Positions 20,378-33,039 of a DNA stretch of 64,000 bases are shown piece after piece. How positions within the stretch are numbered: position 1 is the stretch's first letter; every line of letters begins with the position of its first letter. Both the position numbers and the translations under genes were made by a program. Origin of the DNA: Leuctra nigra (taxonomy: Eukaryota > Arthropoda > Insecta > Plecoptera > Leuctridae); the NCBI GenBank assembly GCA_934045905.1, contig OW203767.1, positions 27,908,785-27,972,784 of the forward strand. Reading direction: 5' to 3'. Below the pieces are notes generated by a model, which ran no database searches, had not been told where the DNA came from, and saw only the letters and a program-made list of their open reading frames with translations.

Positions 20378-22459
20378 GTACGTCATCTGTAGTGTAACAT
20401 AACAGTAGGGACAGCATCGTGCGGCACGCGCATCGCGTGGTGGTACGTCATTCGCAGTGTGACATAACAGTAGGCAAGATTCATGGACATCATTACTACA
20501 TTCATACTAGTCGAGACGGTTGTCTCACTCCTATACTGATAACATTGACCACAGTGAAGCCTTTTTAGACCCTGTGATTGGGGAAATCTGGTAGGACCCG
20601 GTGATTTGAGCGACGTCTATAGCGTGAAGAGTGAACTACTTGATGACCAATCTCTGACGATGGCTCAACCGCTAATTCATAGTTTACACTTGATGTGCCT
20701 GCTGGCACGCAGAATAGCTGTTATTTGACGATATTTAATGGTTTTATAGTTCATTTTATAGTTAAATTATAAATATCTGATATAAAACAAAAGAACATCA
20801 TGCATAGCATATAAATGCAACGACGGCTCAATGGGTAAATTTAGATGTTAGTTCATATTTTTACCAATAGTAGCTGATTTTGCGCCAACGATGCGGGGAT
20901 ACTCCAATATTTCTCATGTTGAAAAGGCTTCACGTTCATTGGTGGAGTGAGAATACCTCTGCTATAGTGTAATGTATATCTATATATATCTCTCTGCCGT
21001 GCAGTAGGGATAGCATCGCATAGTTGTACGTCATTCGCAGTGTGACATAACAGTAGGAACGACAGTATCACGCGCATCGTTTGGTGGTACGTCATTCGCA
21101 GTGTAACATAACAGTAGGGATAGCATTGCGTGGTGGTACGTCATTCACAGTGTAACATAACAGTAGGGATAGCATCGTGTGGTGGTACGTCATTCGCAGT
21201 GTAACATAACAGTAGGGATAGCATTGCGTGGTGGTACGTCATTCACAGTGTAACATAACAGTAGGGATAGCATCGTGTGGTGGTACGTCATTCGCAATGT
21301 AACATAACAGTAGGGATAGCATCGCGTGGTGGTACGTCATTCTCAGTGTAACATAACAGTAGTGATAGCATCGCGTGGTGGTACGTCATTCGTAATGTAA
21401 CATAACAGTAGGGATAGCATCGCGTGGTGGTACGTCATTCGCAGTAACATAACAGTAGGGATAGCATCGCGTGGTGGTACGTCATTCGCAGTAACATAAC
21501 AGTAGGGATAGCATTGCGTGGTGGTACGTCATTCGCAGTAACATAACAGTAGGGATAGCATCGTGTGGTGGTACGTCATTCGCAATGTAACATAACAGTA
21601 GGGATAGCATCGCCTGGTGGTACGTCATTCGCAGTAACATAACAGTAGGGATAGCATCGCGTGGTGGTACGTCATTCGCAGTAGCATAACAGTAGGGATA
21701 GCATCGTGTGGTGGTATGCCATTCGCAATGTAACATATCAGTAGGGATAGCATCGCGTGGTGGTACGTCAATCGCAGTGTAACATAACAGTAGGGATAGC
21801 ATCTTGTGGTGGTACGTCATTCGCAATGTAACATAACAGTAGGGACAGCATCGCGCGGCACGCACATCGCGTGGTGGTACGTCTTTCGCAGTGTAACATA
21901 ACAGTAGGGATAGCATCGTGTGGTGGTACGTCATTCGCAATGTAACATAACAGTAGGGATAGCATTGCGTGGTGGTACGTCATTCGCAGTGTAACATAGC
22001 AGTAGGGATAGCATCGCGTGGTGGTACGTCATTCGCAATGTAACATAACAGTTGTGATAGCATCACGTGGTGGTACGTCATTCGCAATGTAACATAACAG
22101 TAGTGATAGCATCACGTGGTGGTACGTCATTCGCAATGTAACATAACAGTTGTGATAGCATCACGTGGTGGTACGTCATTCGCAATGTAACATAACAGTA
22201 GTGATAGCATCACGTGGTGGTACGTCATTCGCAATGTAACATAACAGTAGGGATAGCATCGCGTGGTGGTACGTCATTCGCAATGTAACATAACAGTAGT
22301 GATAGCATCACGTGGTGGTACGTCATTCGCAATGTAACATAACAGTAGTGATTGCATCGCATGGTGGTACGTCATTCGCAATGTAACATAACAGTACCTG
22401 GACAGCATCGCAAGGTTGTACGTCATTCTCAGTGTAACATAATAGTAGGGATGGCATTA
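20346..22459. repeat. 49-bp minisatellite of FANCD2 exon 8 end plus 5' splice site
   Basis: The first two units (20346-20474) are about 65 bp and preserve exonic GACAGCATCGYGCGGCACGC, then the GTGGTGGTACGTC junction and ACATAACAGTAGG. After 520 bp of unrelated sequence, about 30 shorter units (47-49 bp) run from 20996 to 22459; they lack a 17-bp piece of exon, except one long-form unit near 21842. Nearly every unit has the full donor GGTG/GTACGTC. The array ends 62 bp before exon 9. Confidence 0.95.
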
Positions 22460-22521
22460 GTGGAATGTTCAGTTAGCTGCAACATGCGCGACGTAATGAG
22501 TGACCGAGTGTTTGCTTGCAG

Positions 22522-22676
22522 TCGCTGCTGCAGTGTATCGAGGACTGGGAGCTGCAGCAGGTGCGCGATCTCATGGCTCTGCTCATGTCCATGATCTTCG
22601 GCTCCTCGCTCGCCTCCAACCAGCAGGACACGGTCATCATCAGGATCCGCAAGATGCTGAGCATCTCCAACTTCCG
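22522..22676 (+). CDS. FANCD2: FANCD2 exon 9
   Basis: Encodes SLLQCIEDWELQQVRDLMAL, then LMSMIFGSSLASNQQDTVII and RIRKMLSISNFR, matching vertebrate [20 protein letters not shown]. The acceptor is CTTGCAG. The end is phase 2 (TTCCG/GTGAGT); the split Arg codon is completed 34.7 kb away at 57340. Confidence 0.95.
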
Positions 22677-23693
22677 GTGAGTCATGAGACCGGACCGATG
22701 GGGCTTGTAGCAGAGGTCCACAAGGTTTTAAGTCACTGGCATTTGCATCATAAGTAATACTCATAACTGATTATTATTGGGATTTCCCTCATTGGAAAGA
22801 CCAATGCTTCGAAGGATGCCTACAAATAGGCCCCTCTTTTTCACCGTACTTCGCTACGTATTCTTCACCATCACCCCCATAGGGTTTGCTCTTCTCTATT
22901 TGCGAATTGTGCAAAATCGACGTAGGACCCTATTTTATATCTACCTACTTTTTTCATGCATCGACAGGCAAATTTAAGTCCGCTCAAGTCCGATAAAATG
23001 TGGTGAATTGATTTGTGTTTATCAGAGGTCATAGGTCTCCAATATTAACTTTTTCACCGACTCCAACACTTACTATCATATTTCCCTCTTTTTATCAACT
23101 CCGTAATGATACCTCCTGGGCATAACAAATTTAAATTTCTGTCATAAATACTTTATTACCTATTACATTTCTAAGTGAATTGAATATAATAGTGCTTATT
23201 TTTTAACTTTGAGTTGATGATGATTTATTCTATTGTCATTGACTCCTTGATATCAGTTGCTGGCAGCTGTGAAAGATGATTGATTACAAACTGGCCAACA
23301 ATTGCTCTGCTATCATAAACAAATTCACATCAATTGATCAACGAAAGCAGAAGTTTATCTTTGAATAGAAATATATTCATAGTTCTAGTTCTGTTTTTTT
23401 AAAGGAATGTATGAATGCAAAACGTATGCAATAGCTAGCTTTGCAATTGCTGTGTTTTGATTACATACTTTTAGACAAGGAAGTTTGCATAATATTTAAA
23501 TTTGTTATCTCATAATTTGTTGAATCTGCTATAAAAACTGCATGCAAGGTGATAAAAGGTGTGCCAACGAATGAGATAATGTTAATATAAGAAATTGATA
23601 AGAGTTAAAATGAATTGGGATTATCTCTCAGTTTATGATAAGATATGGAACCTTGGCTAAGAATGTAGCTTAATATCTTTGTGAACATTAAAT

Positions 23694-23749
23694 TCAGTGA
23701 TCCTCAAGAAAGTGGTTACTCGTGTTCTCCGGCTCAAATCTACAACAAT
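23694..23749 (+). promoter_or_regulatory. Candidate coronin initiator and 5' leader exon
   Basis: The arthropod initiator word TCAGT lies at 23694-23698. It is followed 54 bases later by a strong donor CAACAAT/GTAAGTG. A leader exon here could splice to the acceptor CTCTGCAG at 24640, 36 bases before the coronin ATG. This is motif-based only; transcript data would decide. Confidence 0.3.
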
Positions 23750-24625
23750 GTAAGTGTTATTTTATTTAACTTTTGAATATTGACTAGGTACGTGAAACTC
23801 CCTTGTTATTCAATCATGTGTCATGACTAGGTAGTCAAGATTTTCAGGCACATCAATAGTTCTGATTATGTTCATGAAGACCGGCAATATCAGGGATCAA
23901 TTGGTTTCATGAATCATGACAAGCTGGTACCGAGTACTATACCTACCTACTTCATATTGCATTTTTTGGATTATTTGAGCAAATGATGATGAATGATTCT
24001 TGGCATTTTGGACTCATTTTGCATAAGTATTTGCAATTTTTTAAAAATTTTGGCAATTCAAATTTGCTTTTTTACATTGGTTAAAATTATGTAGGTACGA
24101 TATTCCAAAATTTCCGACAAAATTGTTTTCTGTTTAAAGTATTTTTAGAAAGATCTTCATGCCTAGCCGATTTTGGGGGTTTGCCTGAAAATCCTGACTA
24201 GTCATGAGTCATGACTGAACAATGTGTTGTATGTTGCTTCCCATCTAAAAAATTATTTACATTTTACAATAATGATTACTATATAATATGTATGTACACA
24301 CATGAAGACTGAAGTTGTGTGGTTATTATAACATATTTAATTGGGCAATTTTTTTTAAAATGCATTATTCCAAATACATATTTTTTTTGTTAATCCATCC
24401 ATATTTTAATTTTTAAACTTTTATCCAATAGTATTTTACAAATAAAGTACCGGAGGTCAAATCTTTTAAATTTGCAGTTCATATACTAAACATCATCCCA
24501 TCTGAGATTGTCAGATTATTTCTACGTTTCAAAGTACAGGTAGTAGGTACCTAACTACTAGTGTGATTTCAAATATAATAAAAGTATGACTTTTGAAAAG
24601 TGATAGTGGATTTCACAACATGTAA

Positions 24626-24868
<243 letters not shown>

Positions 24869-25780
24869 TGAGTTAAAAGTAAAAAATCTTCATTCTAATA
24901 ATCTATGAATTAGGTACAAGAAGATCATTTTGTGGATGGAGTGATTTGAATTTAAATATTGTTAAGTTAGAAAGACCACTGACGATCTTTTTAAGAATTT
25001 AGATTGAAGCCATATTGGCAGCAAAATTGGCAGCTAACTTGAAAGCATGACTCGTTATTCCTTACTCATTACTAAGCTATTGGGTAATTCCAAAAGAAAC
25101 CACCCAAAATAAAAACATTTTTGTTTCTGACTTTCTTTGATTTCCATAAAATTTGGCACATTCAATCATACCATAGACAGTAGCAACCATGATTTTTTTT
25201 ATAATTTTGGGGCTCTTGGTTACAAAGTTATGGCGGGGTCAAATTTTGACCCGTCGGTGACCTTTTCGCGAGTTACTTTGGTTTTCTTGGAATTACTCGG
25301 CTCCTATCAGAGCTACAGGGCTGGGAATGGTCTCATTGTAAAGGCAATGAAATTTTCTATCTAAATAAGTGACTTTCATATCAAGGACATTTTATATGGC
25401 ACCACAAAATTGACCTACATCTAGATAAGGTCAAAGGTCAATAGGTCAAAAACACCATCTTCGATTTTTTTTAAATTTGGTAATATTATTCTACATATAT
25501 GTAGGTACAATCACACAAAATTTGGAGATGGCTAAAAATTTCGTTTTCGAGAAATTAATTATTGAACATTATATTGCCTCTAAATGTAGCAATCCACTGT
25601 ATACCATTGTAGCCGTATAATTGCAGTATTACCTACAGTTTAATGAAATGGAACTCTGTTTATATTGTCCCATTCATATTTTCCACACTAAGAACTGACT
25701 CTTCTGTAATCTTGGATGTCTGATCAGGATGATTTTGAGTCAGATGGTGATGAAGATGGTGTTCTGAACCTGATCTAACT

Positions 25781-25971
25781 ATGGGGGACATTGAAGAATA
25801 TATCACAGTGCAATACGACGGTCACTGGTGGCTTGCATTCGTTTTCGAGAAGATTATGCCCGATTTCTTTATCCGCACGGTTCATCTCTATACTTCACAT
25901 ACCCCCCAAAGGATGACGCACTTGCGCTTCGTCTAAGCCATGTACTCAGCCGCGTAGGAACTTTATTTTGA
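25781..25971 (+). pseudogene. Frameshifted remnant of transposon protein C-terminus
   Basis: Frame one reads EEYITVQYDGHWWLAFVFEK. After about 25855 the homology continues in another frame as FLYPHGSSLYFTYPPKDDAL then RLSHVLSRVG, ending in TGA. The pattern V.YDG.WW...V.E....F.HPHG....F..P..DD is known at the ends of several insect transposon-associated proteins of uncertain function (recalled, not searched). At least one frameshift inactivates it. Confidence 0.55.
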
Positions 25972-26049
25972 GTGGAGGGGTCAAATTTTCAGGGTTTGAT
26001 GAATGTGGGGAAAGGTAGTGCGCCGACATAAGGGGGTCTGGGGGGCCAG

Positions 26050-26600
26050 CCCCCAGTTCGCCCCGCAGGGCCCTTTTTGAATATTTTCACACAAAATAAT
26101 TGAATTTGAGGCTCTATGCATCCTTTCAAAGAAATTTAGAATGTGTGACATGCATAATCATAATCAATCACCTTTTTTAATAAAATCCCCATTAGCCCAC
26201 AGGGCATTTTTTAAATTTTTGAGACAAAATAATCGATTTTTAAGCTATTTTGGAATCTTTTTCAAAGAAATTTAGAATGTGTGACATGCAATATCCAGCC
26301 TGTAGAAACTTTAGTCAAATGTAATATAATCACTTCTTTTTTTATAGAATCCCCATCAGCCCTGCAGGGATATTTTTTAAATTTTTGAGACAAAATAACT
26401 GATTTTTAAGCTTGTGCTTGAATTTTGGCATCTTTTTCAAAGAAATTTAAAACGTGGGATACATATTCAATATTCTTGGGGAAGCTTTTAGACAATTAGA
26501 GCTTTTAGATTATAATAGTTATAATCTGTAACTATTTGTTACTTGATAACACCCCCATTGGTCCCACAGATAATTTTTTGAATTTCTAGTAAAAGAGAAT
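26050..26600. repeat. GCCCCGCAGGG tandem array inside the long-IR element
   Basis: Three to four diverged units spaced 130-190 bp apart carry CCCCGCAGGG or CCTGCAGGG, a TTTTTTAAATTTTTGAGACAA stretch and TTTCAAAGAAATTTAGAA. They share the core with the array at 250-1150. Confidence 0.6.
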
Positions 26601-27888
26601 CAATTATTAGTTATTACTTTATTTTGGAATTTCTTTGAAAAAGGTTGCATTAAGCAACAGCTATAAGCAATAAACAATATGACACATCTCACTGTATGTG
26701 TCAGTTTAACGTGTAATAACTAATTATTAAAATGTGTTCATGAGTATTATCAAGTTGGTGAAATGAGTTATTGTCTCATCATTGGATAAAAACTCTGTTC
26801 AATTAGTTTAGCAAAACTTGAGAAAATAATAAGAATTCAACCTCATAATGGAGCAAATGTGTGCACTTTTGCATCTCTGGGGTTGTCAAGATGAAAAGTG
26901 AGGGTGGGGGGTAAATGACCGTCACTACCCCCGCCCCCGCCCCCCTTTGCACCTGCATGTACTGGCCACAGTGCATGTCCACCTTTGAGGTAGATCGTAC
27001 GCATGTACAAGATTGAGGAGGAGGGTAGCAAAGCAGCCACTAGACTAGACTGCTGGCAAGTAAATAATATCGATGTAAGATTACAGAAGAGTCAGTTCTT
27101 AGTGTGGAAAATATGAATGTGACAATATAAACAGAGTTCCATTTCATTAAACTGCAGGTAATACGTACTGCAATTATTCGGCTACAATGGTATACTACAT
27201 ACAGTGGATTGCTAAAATTCGAGGCAATATAATGTTCAATAATTAATTTCTCGAAAACGAAATTTTTAGCCATCTCCAAATTTTGTGTGATTGTACCTAC
27301 ATATATGTAGAATAATATTACCAAGTTTAAAAAAAATCGAAGATGGTGTTTTTGACCTATTGACCTTTGACCTTATCTAGATGTAGGTCAATTTTGTGGT
27401 GCCATTTAAGATGACCTTGATATGAAAGTCACTTATTTAGATAGAAAATTTCATTGCCTTTCCAATGAGACCTTTCCCAGCTCTGTAGCTCTGATAGGAG
27501 CCGAGTAATTCCAAGAAAACCAAAGTAACTCGCAAAAAGGTCACCGACGGGTCAAAATTTGACCCCGCCATAACTTTGTAACCAAGAGCCCCAAAATTAT
27601 AAAAAAAATCATGGTTGCTACTGTCTATGGTATAATTGAATGTGCCAAATTTCATGGAAATCAAAGAAAGTCAGAAACAACGCGTTGGGTGGTTTGTTTT
27701 GGAATGAACCTATTTCTATTGGGATTAAATCAACTAGATGTACCTAAATAACTGATATCTTTTATCTAGGACTAAAAACACAATAGGCATTAAGACAATG
27801 ACTGTGTTATTACATTTGTGACTCATCAGAAATGTTTCGAACAGAGCATTGATCTCCTGCATTAAAAACATTGAAAAAATCATTCGCC

Positions 27889-27993
27889 GTACGTGGCCAG
27901 CCGGTTTCTATGAATCTGCGGCCTAAGTGTTGGTGGGAACACCCACCATCTGACCTATAGTTTTGGAACCAGGGGTGGAACAATATTATTACA
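27889..27993 (+). mobile_element. 3' UTR fragment of the LINE at 10156-11345
   Basis: Shares CGTGGCCAGCCGGTTTC, CTGCGGCC, GTGTTGGTGGGAA and TTGGAACCAG with 11231-11310 in the same order, then an ATTATT tail. Only the last 100 bp of the element inserted. Confidence 0.8.
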
Positions 27994-28146
27994 TTTGATT
28001 CCTGTTTGGCACTTTAGTGTGGAAGCAATGGTGGGATTTATAGACTAACAATTAACTGAAACATTCTTAGTTTAGAATCATGCATGTATGAAAGCCTGCA
28101 CGTGTAAAGTATCTTAATGTGTAACTACAACAATGTATGTCTGCAG

Positions 28147-28413
28147 TATGGCCGCGTTCCCGCTGACCACCCCATGGTCGAGGGTCACAAGGGCTACATC
28201 ACGGACATCGCGTTCTGTCCGCACGACGACAACGTCATCGCGTCTGCCTCGGACGACTGCCTCGTGAAAGTCTGGCAGATACCGGACGGCGGCCTGGTCA
28301 CACCGATGCACGAGCCGGTGGTGGATCTGGTGTACCATCAGCGGCGAGTCAACCTCGTGCTCTGGCATCCCACGGCGTTCAACGTGCTGCTCTCCGCTGG
28401 CTCCGACAATAAG
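28147..28413 (+). CDS. coro: Coronin coding exon 2
   Basis: Encodes [20 protein letters not shown], then [20 protein letters not shown] and [10 protein letters not shown]..., ending LSAGSDNK. These are propeller blades 1-3 with classic GH...WD-type repeats. Phase 0 at both ends (CTGCAG/TAT, AAG/GTGAGG). Confidence 0.96.
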
Positions 28414-28516
28414 GTGAGGAGATGAGAATTGGCTCACACATAATAAGGAGAGATATGCGAGTCGGAAAAAATTTCCGGCAAATGTTCTTATTTTATTTTC
28501 ATTCCAACCATTTAGG

Positions 28517-28766
28517 CAGGGGCGGTCTGGGATGAAAAGGACCGAGATGCGATGAGGCAAAGGGCCCAGATAAACATGTGACAGGGTCCGTAAAACAGAG
28601 TAGAGATATAAAAATTGTAGGTATGTAAAATGAGTAAAAATGCTGGTTAAATAAGAAAAAGGACAGTAAAATGTAAATAGGGGCCCGTAATATGGTAAAA
28701 AGGGCTCATAAACGACAGGGGCCCGGGATGCGATCGCACCCCGGCACCCCGGGCCAGACCGCCACT
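28517..28766. mobile_element. hAT MITE with perfect 8-bp target duplication
   Basis: Ends CAGGGGCGGTCTGG and complement CCAGACCGCCACT are flanked by CATTTAGG at 28509-28516 and 28767-28774. The 250-bp element has no coding capacity. Related ends (CAGTGGCGGACTGG) occur at 58638-58985. Confidence 0.92.
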
Positions 28767-29987
28767 CATTTAGGTCGCATTATTGGAGAATATTTCCAAG
28801 TCCTATTGGAAATATTCTGGCGGTTGTGTCATCATAATGCTGGAGGTCACAGGTCAAGCTTCAGGCTGTGATTTCATGTTTGACAATACTTTGACAATCA
28901 ATAAGAGTAGTTGATTAATTGATGACTCGACATTTCAATGTGAGCCTGATATTATGGGATTGAAAATGATTCATGTTTGTTATAATATTGATTTTCATTT
29001 TTATATTGTGAGTATTTTACAGCACAGGCCGTTTCTCACACCCCAATCGCCACCTCTCCTTGTCCACCCAATCATCTTCCAGCAAGTTTCTTCTCCCCAT
29101 TTTCATTTTTCTTTCACAAAATTAGATTATGGAAGATTTTCTATATGAGTTTGATTCTTATTTATTTTGATATTTTGAGTGGTGTTTGACGTCGCACTGT
29201 AATGCAACTAGGCCAATGGCGACGTATGAATGATTATGATGATAATACGAAGATAATGAAGAGGTAGGATGGACGGTTAGAAAGAGGTGGCAAAGTAAGT
29301 TTCCCAACTATTTATTTACGACTGAGTAAAACCCCGGAAACCCTCAGTCAGGAATCGGACCGGATTGTTGGGAGTGCAAGTCCAGAGCGATATACGCCTG
29401 AGCAGACTGAATTCAATGTTCTTGATGAATTACTTTTATTATTTGATGACAAAATAGCAAGTGATCTTAGCCTAGCACACACACACATACACTTTAAAAG
29501 CTGGTCTCTTCTATACTAGGTATACAATTTTTTCATCACTATCTAACTTGGGTAACTTATTGAATAATGCATAATCAATTTTGTCAAAGTATAAGAACAA
29601 TATCTTAGCCTATAATAAAAACTAATTCTAGCATAATTGCAACTTTGTACTATTAAGTATGGAATATGCAAATTTTCTTGTATGATTGCCAAGAAAAAAT
29701 GATCTTCATCTTGTATTTATGCGAACGATATTGTTTGATTATCGAACATTCTGTATCAGAGCTACGGATGTTACCACTAGAATCCATCCCCTTCCCTCGC
29801 ACAGAATGACCATATATATTCCAACTGGATCCAAGCAGTTCCAAGGGTCATTCTTAACGCTCATTCCTAAGAAGTTTGCAGCAAAAGTAGGATTCGATTC
29901 CCTCTAGACAGTCAGGTTGAAAGTCATGAAATTATTTGAGTTGAGATATAAAACGTTGAGTCTCGGCAAACCTTCAAGCAAGACATC

Positions 29988-30875
29988 TCAAATCGGCTGA
30001 TCATTCAGTTTGAGTTCTTCTAAAGATGGAATGTTCAAATGATAGTTTTCAAGAATGGTCAGGTTATTCCCTGACAGGTCCAAGTTCTTCAGTTGTGTGT
30101 TGGTCTGGAACAACGCTGGAGACAGACTCTGGAGATTATTATAATCTAGTTCCAAACGCTGCAATTGGGTCAAGTCAGTGAAGGCTCCAGGACTTATACT
30201 CTCGATCCTGTTATGAGTCAAATAAAGTTTTTTCAACTGAACCAAACCTTTGAATGTGTTGTCATTCAGAACTGTGATCTTGTTTTGCCGCAAGTTCAGA
30301 AACGTCAGTTTTCTCTGATTCTCAAACATATTATCAGCTATAGAAGCTATTTTGTTGTTGCTCAAAACCAATAATGTTAGATTATGCAAGTTCTTGAAAG
30401 TGTCAGCAGCTACTGACGCAATCTGGTTGTCATGCAGATCAACCGTCGTCAAGCGTTGCAAACCTGAGAATGAGCTTGAACTGATCTCGGTGAGATTATT
30501 GGACCACAATGTTAGTATTTTTAATCTTGGCAAGGATGTGAAGTGTTCTGGATGGATTGTAGATATGTTACAACGCATTAGATCTATTCCCCACGTGTAC
30601 TGGAACGCCTCATGATAGAAATCTCTTCTTGTGAGTTGCAAATCCGGACTGTCAATGAGCCCGAATAATGATACTCCATGAGGTTCTTTTGTAAGGAACG
30701 GAGTGATGAAGGCGAAGGACTTCACACGCTCGCAGTGTAAGTGGTCGCCAAACAAGCTGCAGGACGGCTTAGTGTTTCTCTCCTGGCAATGTGCCGTGTG
30801 CAAGCCGAGGAGAGCCACCAGGAGGCGCAGGAACAACCAGCCTGGAATCAGGAGAAACAGTTGGGTGATGGACAC
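29988..30875 (-). CDS. Secreted leucine-rich-repeat protein, paralog 1
   Basis: The minus-strand frame has a hydrophobic signal-like segment (ITQLFLLIPGWLFLRLLVAL) and a Cys-containing N-cap (CSLFGDHLHCERV). Seven or eight 24-residue extracellular-type LRRs follow (e.g. LTTVDLHDNQIASVAADTF, LKKLYLTHNRIESISPGAF), then a stop after LKLNDQPI with no C-terminal cap, membrane anchor or signalling domain. No in-frame ATG precedes the signal region before an upstream stop. The true start must be in another exon, or the copy is non-functional. A candidate upstream exon ends AACAAACAAG/GTAAGAT near 31107. Ligand and function unknown. Confidence 0.65.
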   Translation of the reverse strand: MSITQLFLLIPGWLFLRLLVALLGLHTAHCQERNTKPSCSLFGDHLHCERVKSFAFITPFLTKEPHGVSLFGLIDSPDLQLTRRDFYHEAFQYTWGIDLMRCNISTIHPEHFTSLPRLKILTLWSNNLTEISSSSFSGLQRLTTVDLHDNQIASVAADTFKNLHNLTLLVLSNNKIASIADNMFENQRKLTFLNLRQNKITVLNDNTFKGLVQLKKLYLTHNRIESISPGAFTDLTQLQRLELDYNNLQSLSPALFQTNTQLKNLDLSGNNLTILENYHLNIPSLEELKLNDQPI

Positions 30876-30939
30876 CTTTGGCCAAGGCCATGTCTTGAAA
30901 CTTACGCTTTCAGGCTTTTTAGAAACGCAGAATTGAAGA

Positions 30940-31430
30940 GTTTTTCACTATTTTTAAACCTACTGTTGATTTGCCGAACTAGATGCAGAATACTAATCAG
31001 TAACGCGATTGTTTGAAAGGGGACTGGCGAGTTTGGATTGACTTTTTACCGCCTCTTTGTTAGTGGAAAGCGAGTGCATGTGAAAATGTAATTGTGGTTC
31101 ATCTTACCTTGTTTGTTGGAGACCATCTCTGAATCCAACGCGCTATGAAGTGACTTAGTTTGCTCATGCGCCTTGCATTTGATATCACTTGTAGAGGTCA
31201 CGAGGTCAGAATATATGACGTGCATTGAACTTATATAAGACATGTTATTGATGCCAAGACGCCTAGTGAAAGGAAGATGCACTTCTGTCAGTTTCCCAAT
31301 ACACACTGCACCTTGAACTGCATCATGAACTGCATTATGAACTGCATCATCGCATTGCAGGCAAAATGCGGAACAAAGAGAACAAGGAAGATACACTTTT
31401 GTCAGGAACAGTTCACTATATAGTCTAACA
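30940..31430 (-). repeat. 5' flank of LRR paralog 1, duplicated at 38620-39110
   Basis: About 450 bp here match 38620-39110 in the same orientation, including TTGTTTGTTGGAGACCATCT, ATATCACTTGTAGAGGTCAC and GGAAGATGCACTTCTGTC. The shared segment contains a conserved minus-strand donor-like site (CAAACAAG/GTAAGAT in this copy). It is probably the upstream part of the duplicated LRR gene unit. Confidence 0.6.
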
Positions 31431-31631
31431 ATTATTCACATTGTGATATACTAACATGAAAATTTTAGTGGGGAGGATAGCATCAAATCATTTCAAATAG
31501 TGAAACTTTTGCCCTTTTGCACACTTGAGATAACATATAAATAATTAAGAAACTGCTCAGACACAAGATGGCAAATCAACCCCATACACCTCTGCTACAC
31601 CATTTCCATTTTTTTTTTTTTTTTAATTAAT

Positions 31632-32857
31632 TGAGCGAGATCTACTGATTGGTTAAAATTTAAATAAACATCTCCTGATAGGTTGAAAAGTGAAAATGGT
31701 CTTCGACAAATCTGATCAAACTCATATTTTGGCTATACATGTCTAGAGTTTTTCCTCGATCGAGCTGAAATTTTGCACACATGTAGAGACAAACTTTTCT
31801 GTTTGCAGACCCCAAATTTTTTTGAAATTTATTAATTGGCTAAAATTTAAATAAACATCTCCTGATGGTAGGTTGAAAAATGAAACTGGTCTTCGATAAA
31901 TCTGATGAAAATCCTATTTTGGCTATACAGGTCAGAGTTTTTCTTTGATCGAGCTGAAATTTTGCACACATGTAAAACCAACCTTCTCTGTTTGCACACC
32001 ATAATTTTTTTTGAAATCCATTCATTGGTTAAAATTTAAATAAATATCTCCTGATAGGCTGAAAAATGAAAACGGTCTTCGATAATTCTGATCAAACTCA
32101 TATTTTGCATGATCATTAAGACCAATATTATCTCTTATTTTACAAAATTTCATCCCAATCAGTTAAGAACGTATGAACTTATTGACATTTTTAATATCTG
32201 TCAGTAATGAAGTATCGAAATGAATGTTTTCCAGTGCCAATTGTATTGATTCTGATTTGCAATATGAACCAGGTGCTTAGATGCTATTTTAAAGTTTCGA
32301 TGAAAAGCATATACCTACTTTTAAGTTGATATCATAATCAGTGCTCGAAGTGGGCCGGTATGGGACGGTATGGTATACCGGTACTTCTTTACACATTTGA
32401 TTTCATATCGTTACTTCTCAGAAAAAACGGAATGCTTAAAAAAAATTACGTAATTTTAGATTCTAATTTACTCGTATTTCATGGTTATCTTTTGACTGCA
32501 TATTTCAAGCATAACTATGAACTATGAACATTCACTACAAGATAAAGAAAAATTCATTATTTAATTTAGTTGTTTCATCAAGGTAAAAGACTAATCTAAC
32601 TAATGACATGACAATGGTTGTCAGTGTAATTCTGGAATCTGGACCCTCATCTAATATCGTACCCCCTCCCCCCCACCCCGCTTGTGGTATTCTTATGTTA
32701 CCATACCGCCACTATTTAATTCCTACTTCGAGCACAGATCATAATCAATTCAATATGGTTGTATATATTTTCTGTGCGTTGTGTACGCATTTCCGGTTCG
32801 AGAATTTGCACGTACCCGTGATCGCTCATCAACGCGTTACACTGAGCGTTTTCCTAT
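31632..32857 (+). mobile_element. Helitron-like element, copy D
   Basis: Begins TGAGCGAGATCT and ends CGCTCATCAACGCGTTACAC..GAGCGTTTTCCTAT, followed by T (terminal G mutated). The body matches copy C, and it gives the empty site for the hAT at 15535-16923. It is itself interrupted at 32339-32737. Confidence 0.65.
32339..32737. mobile_element. hAT MITE nested in Helitron copy D
   Basis: Ends CAGTGCTCGAAGTGGG and complement CTACTTCGAGCACAG are flanked by ATCATAAT at 32331-32338 and 32738-32745. Helitron copy C at about 17283-17297 has one ATCATAAT followed directly by CAATTCAATATGG, the empty site. Confidence 0.93.
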
Positions 32858-33039
32858 TTAAATACACACAACTGAAAACACACTTTACTGTACATTACAC
32901 AATTAGAATATAATTATGAAATTGACAGGATAAATGATGTTCAGGCTGTTGTGGTGATACAAAGCTAAATATTTTTAAGTCTGAATGGACATCATCAGGG
33001 AGATCATTCAATAGGCAGATGCCCTCAGCCGCAAGCGAG

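Larger units (their letters stand above)
25088..27704. mobile_element. 2.6-kb element with 640-bp inverted repeats
   Basis: Arms 25088-25732 and about 27069-27704 are about 90% or more complementary. Outer ends are TTCCAAAAGAAACCACCCA and its near-complement, and both arms contain the same 75-codon open stretch. The centre holds a decayed protein remnant (25781-25971) and a GCCCCGCAGGG array (26050-26600). It looks like a DNA transposon with very long inverted repeats; the superfamily is unassigned. Lies in coronin intron 1. Confidence 0.75.

Noticed and set aside
21482..21983. Minus-strand frames through the 49-bp array (LSLLLCY-type repeats)
   Set aside because: By-product of tandem repetition of exon/intron sequence; the frame shifts whenever 47- and 49-bp units alternate.
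18451..22459. Regularly spaced repeats considered as CRISPR
   Set aside because: Eukaryotic context, units are contiguous with no unique spacers, and no cas genes.
30165..31016. Plus-strand frames over the LRR genes
   Set aside because: Shadows of the minus-strand LRR coding sequence; no independent homology.
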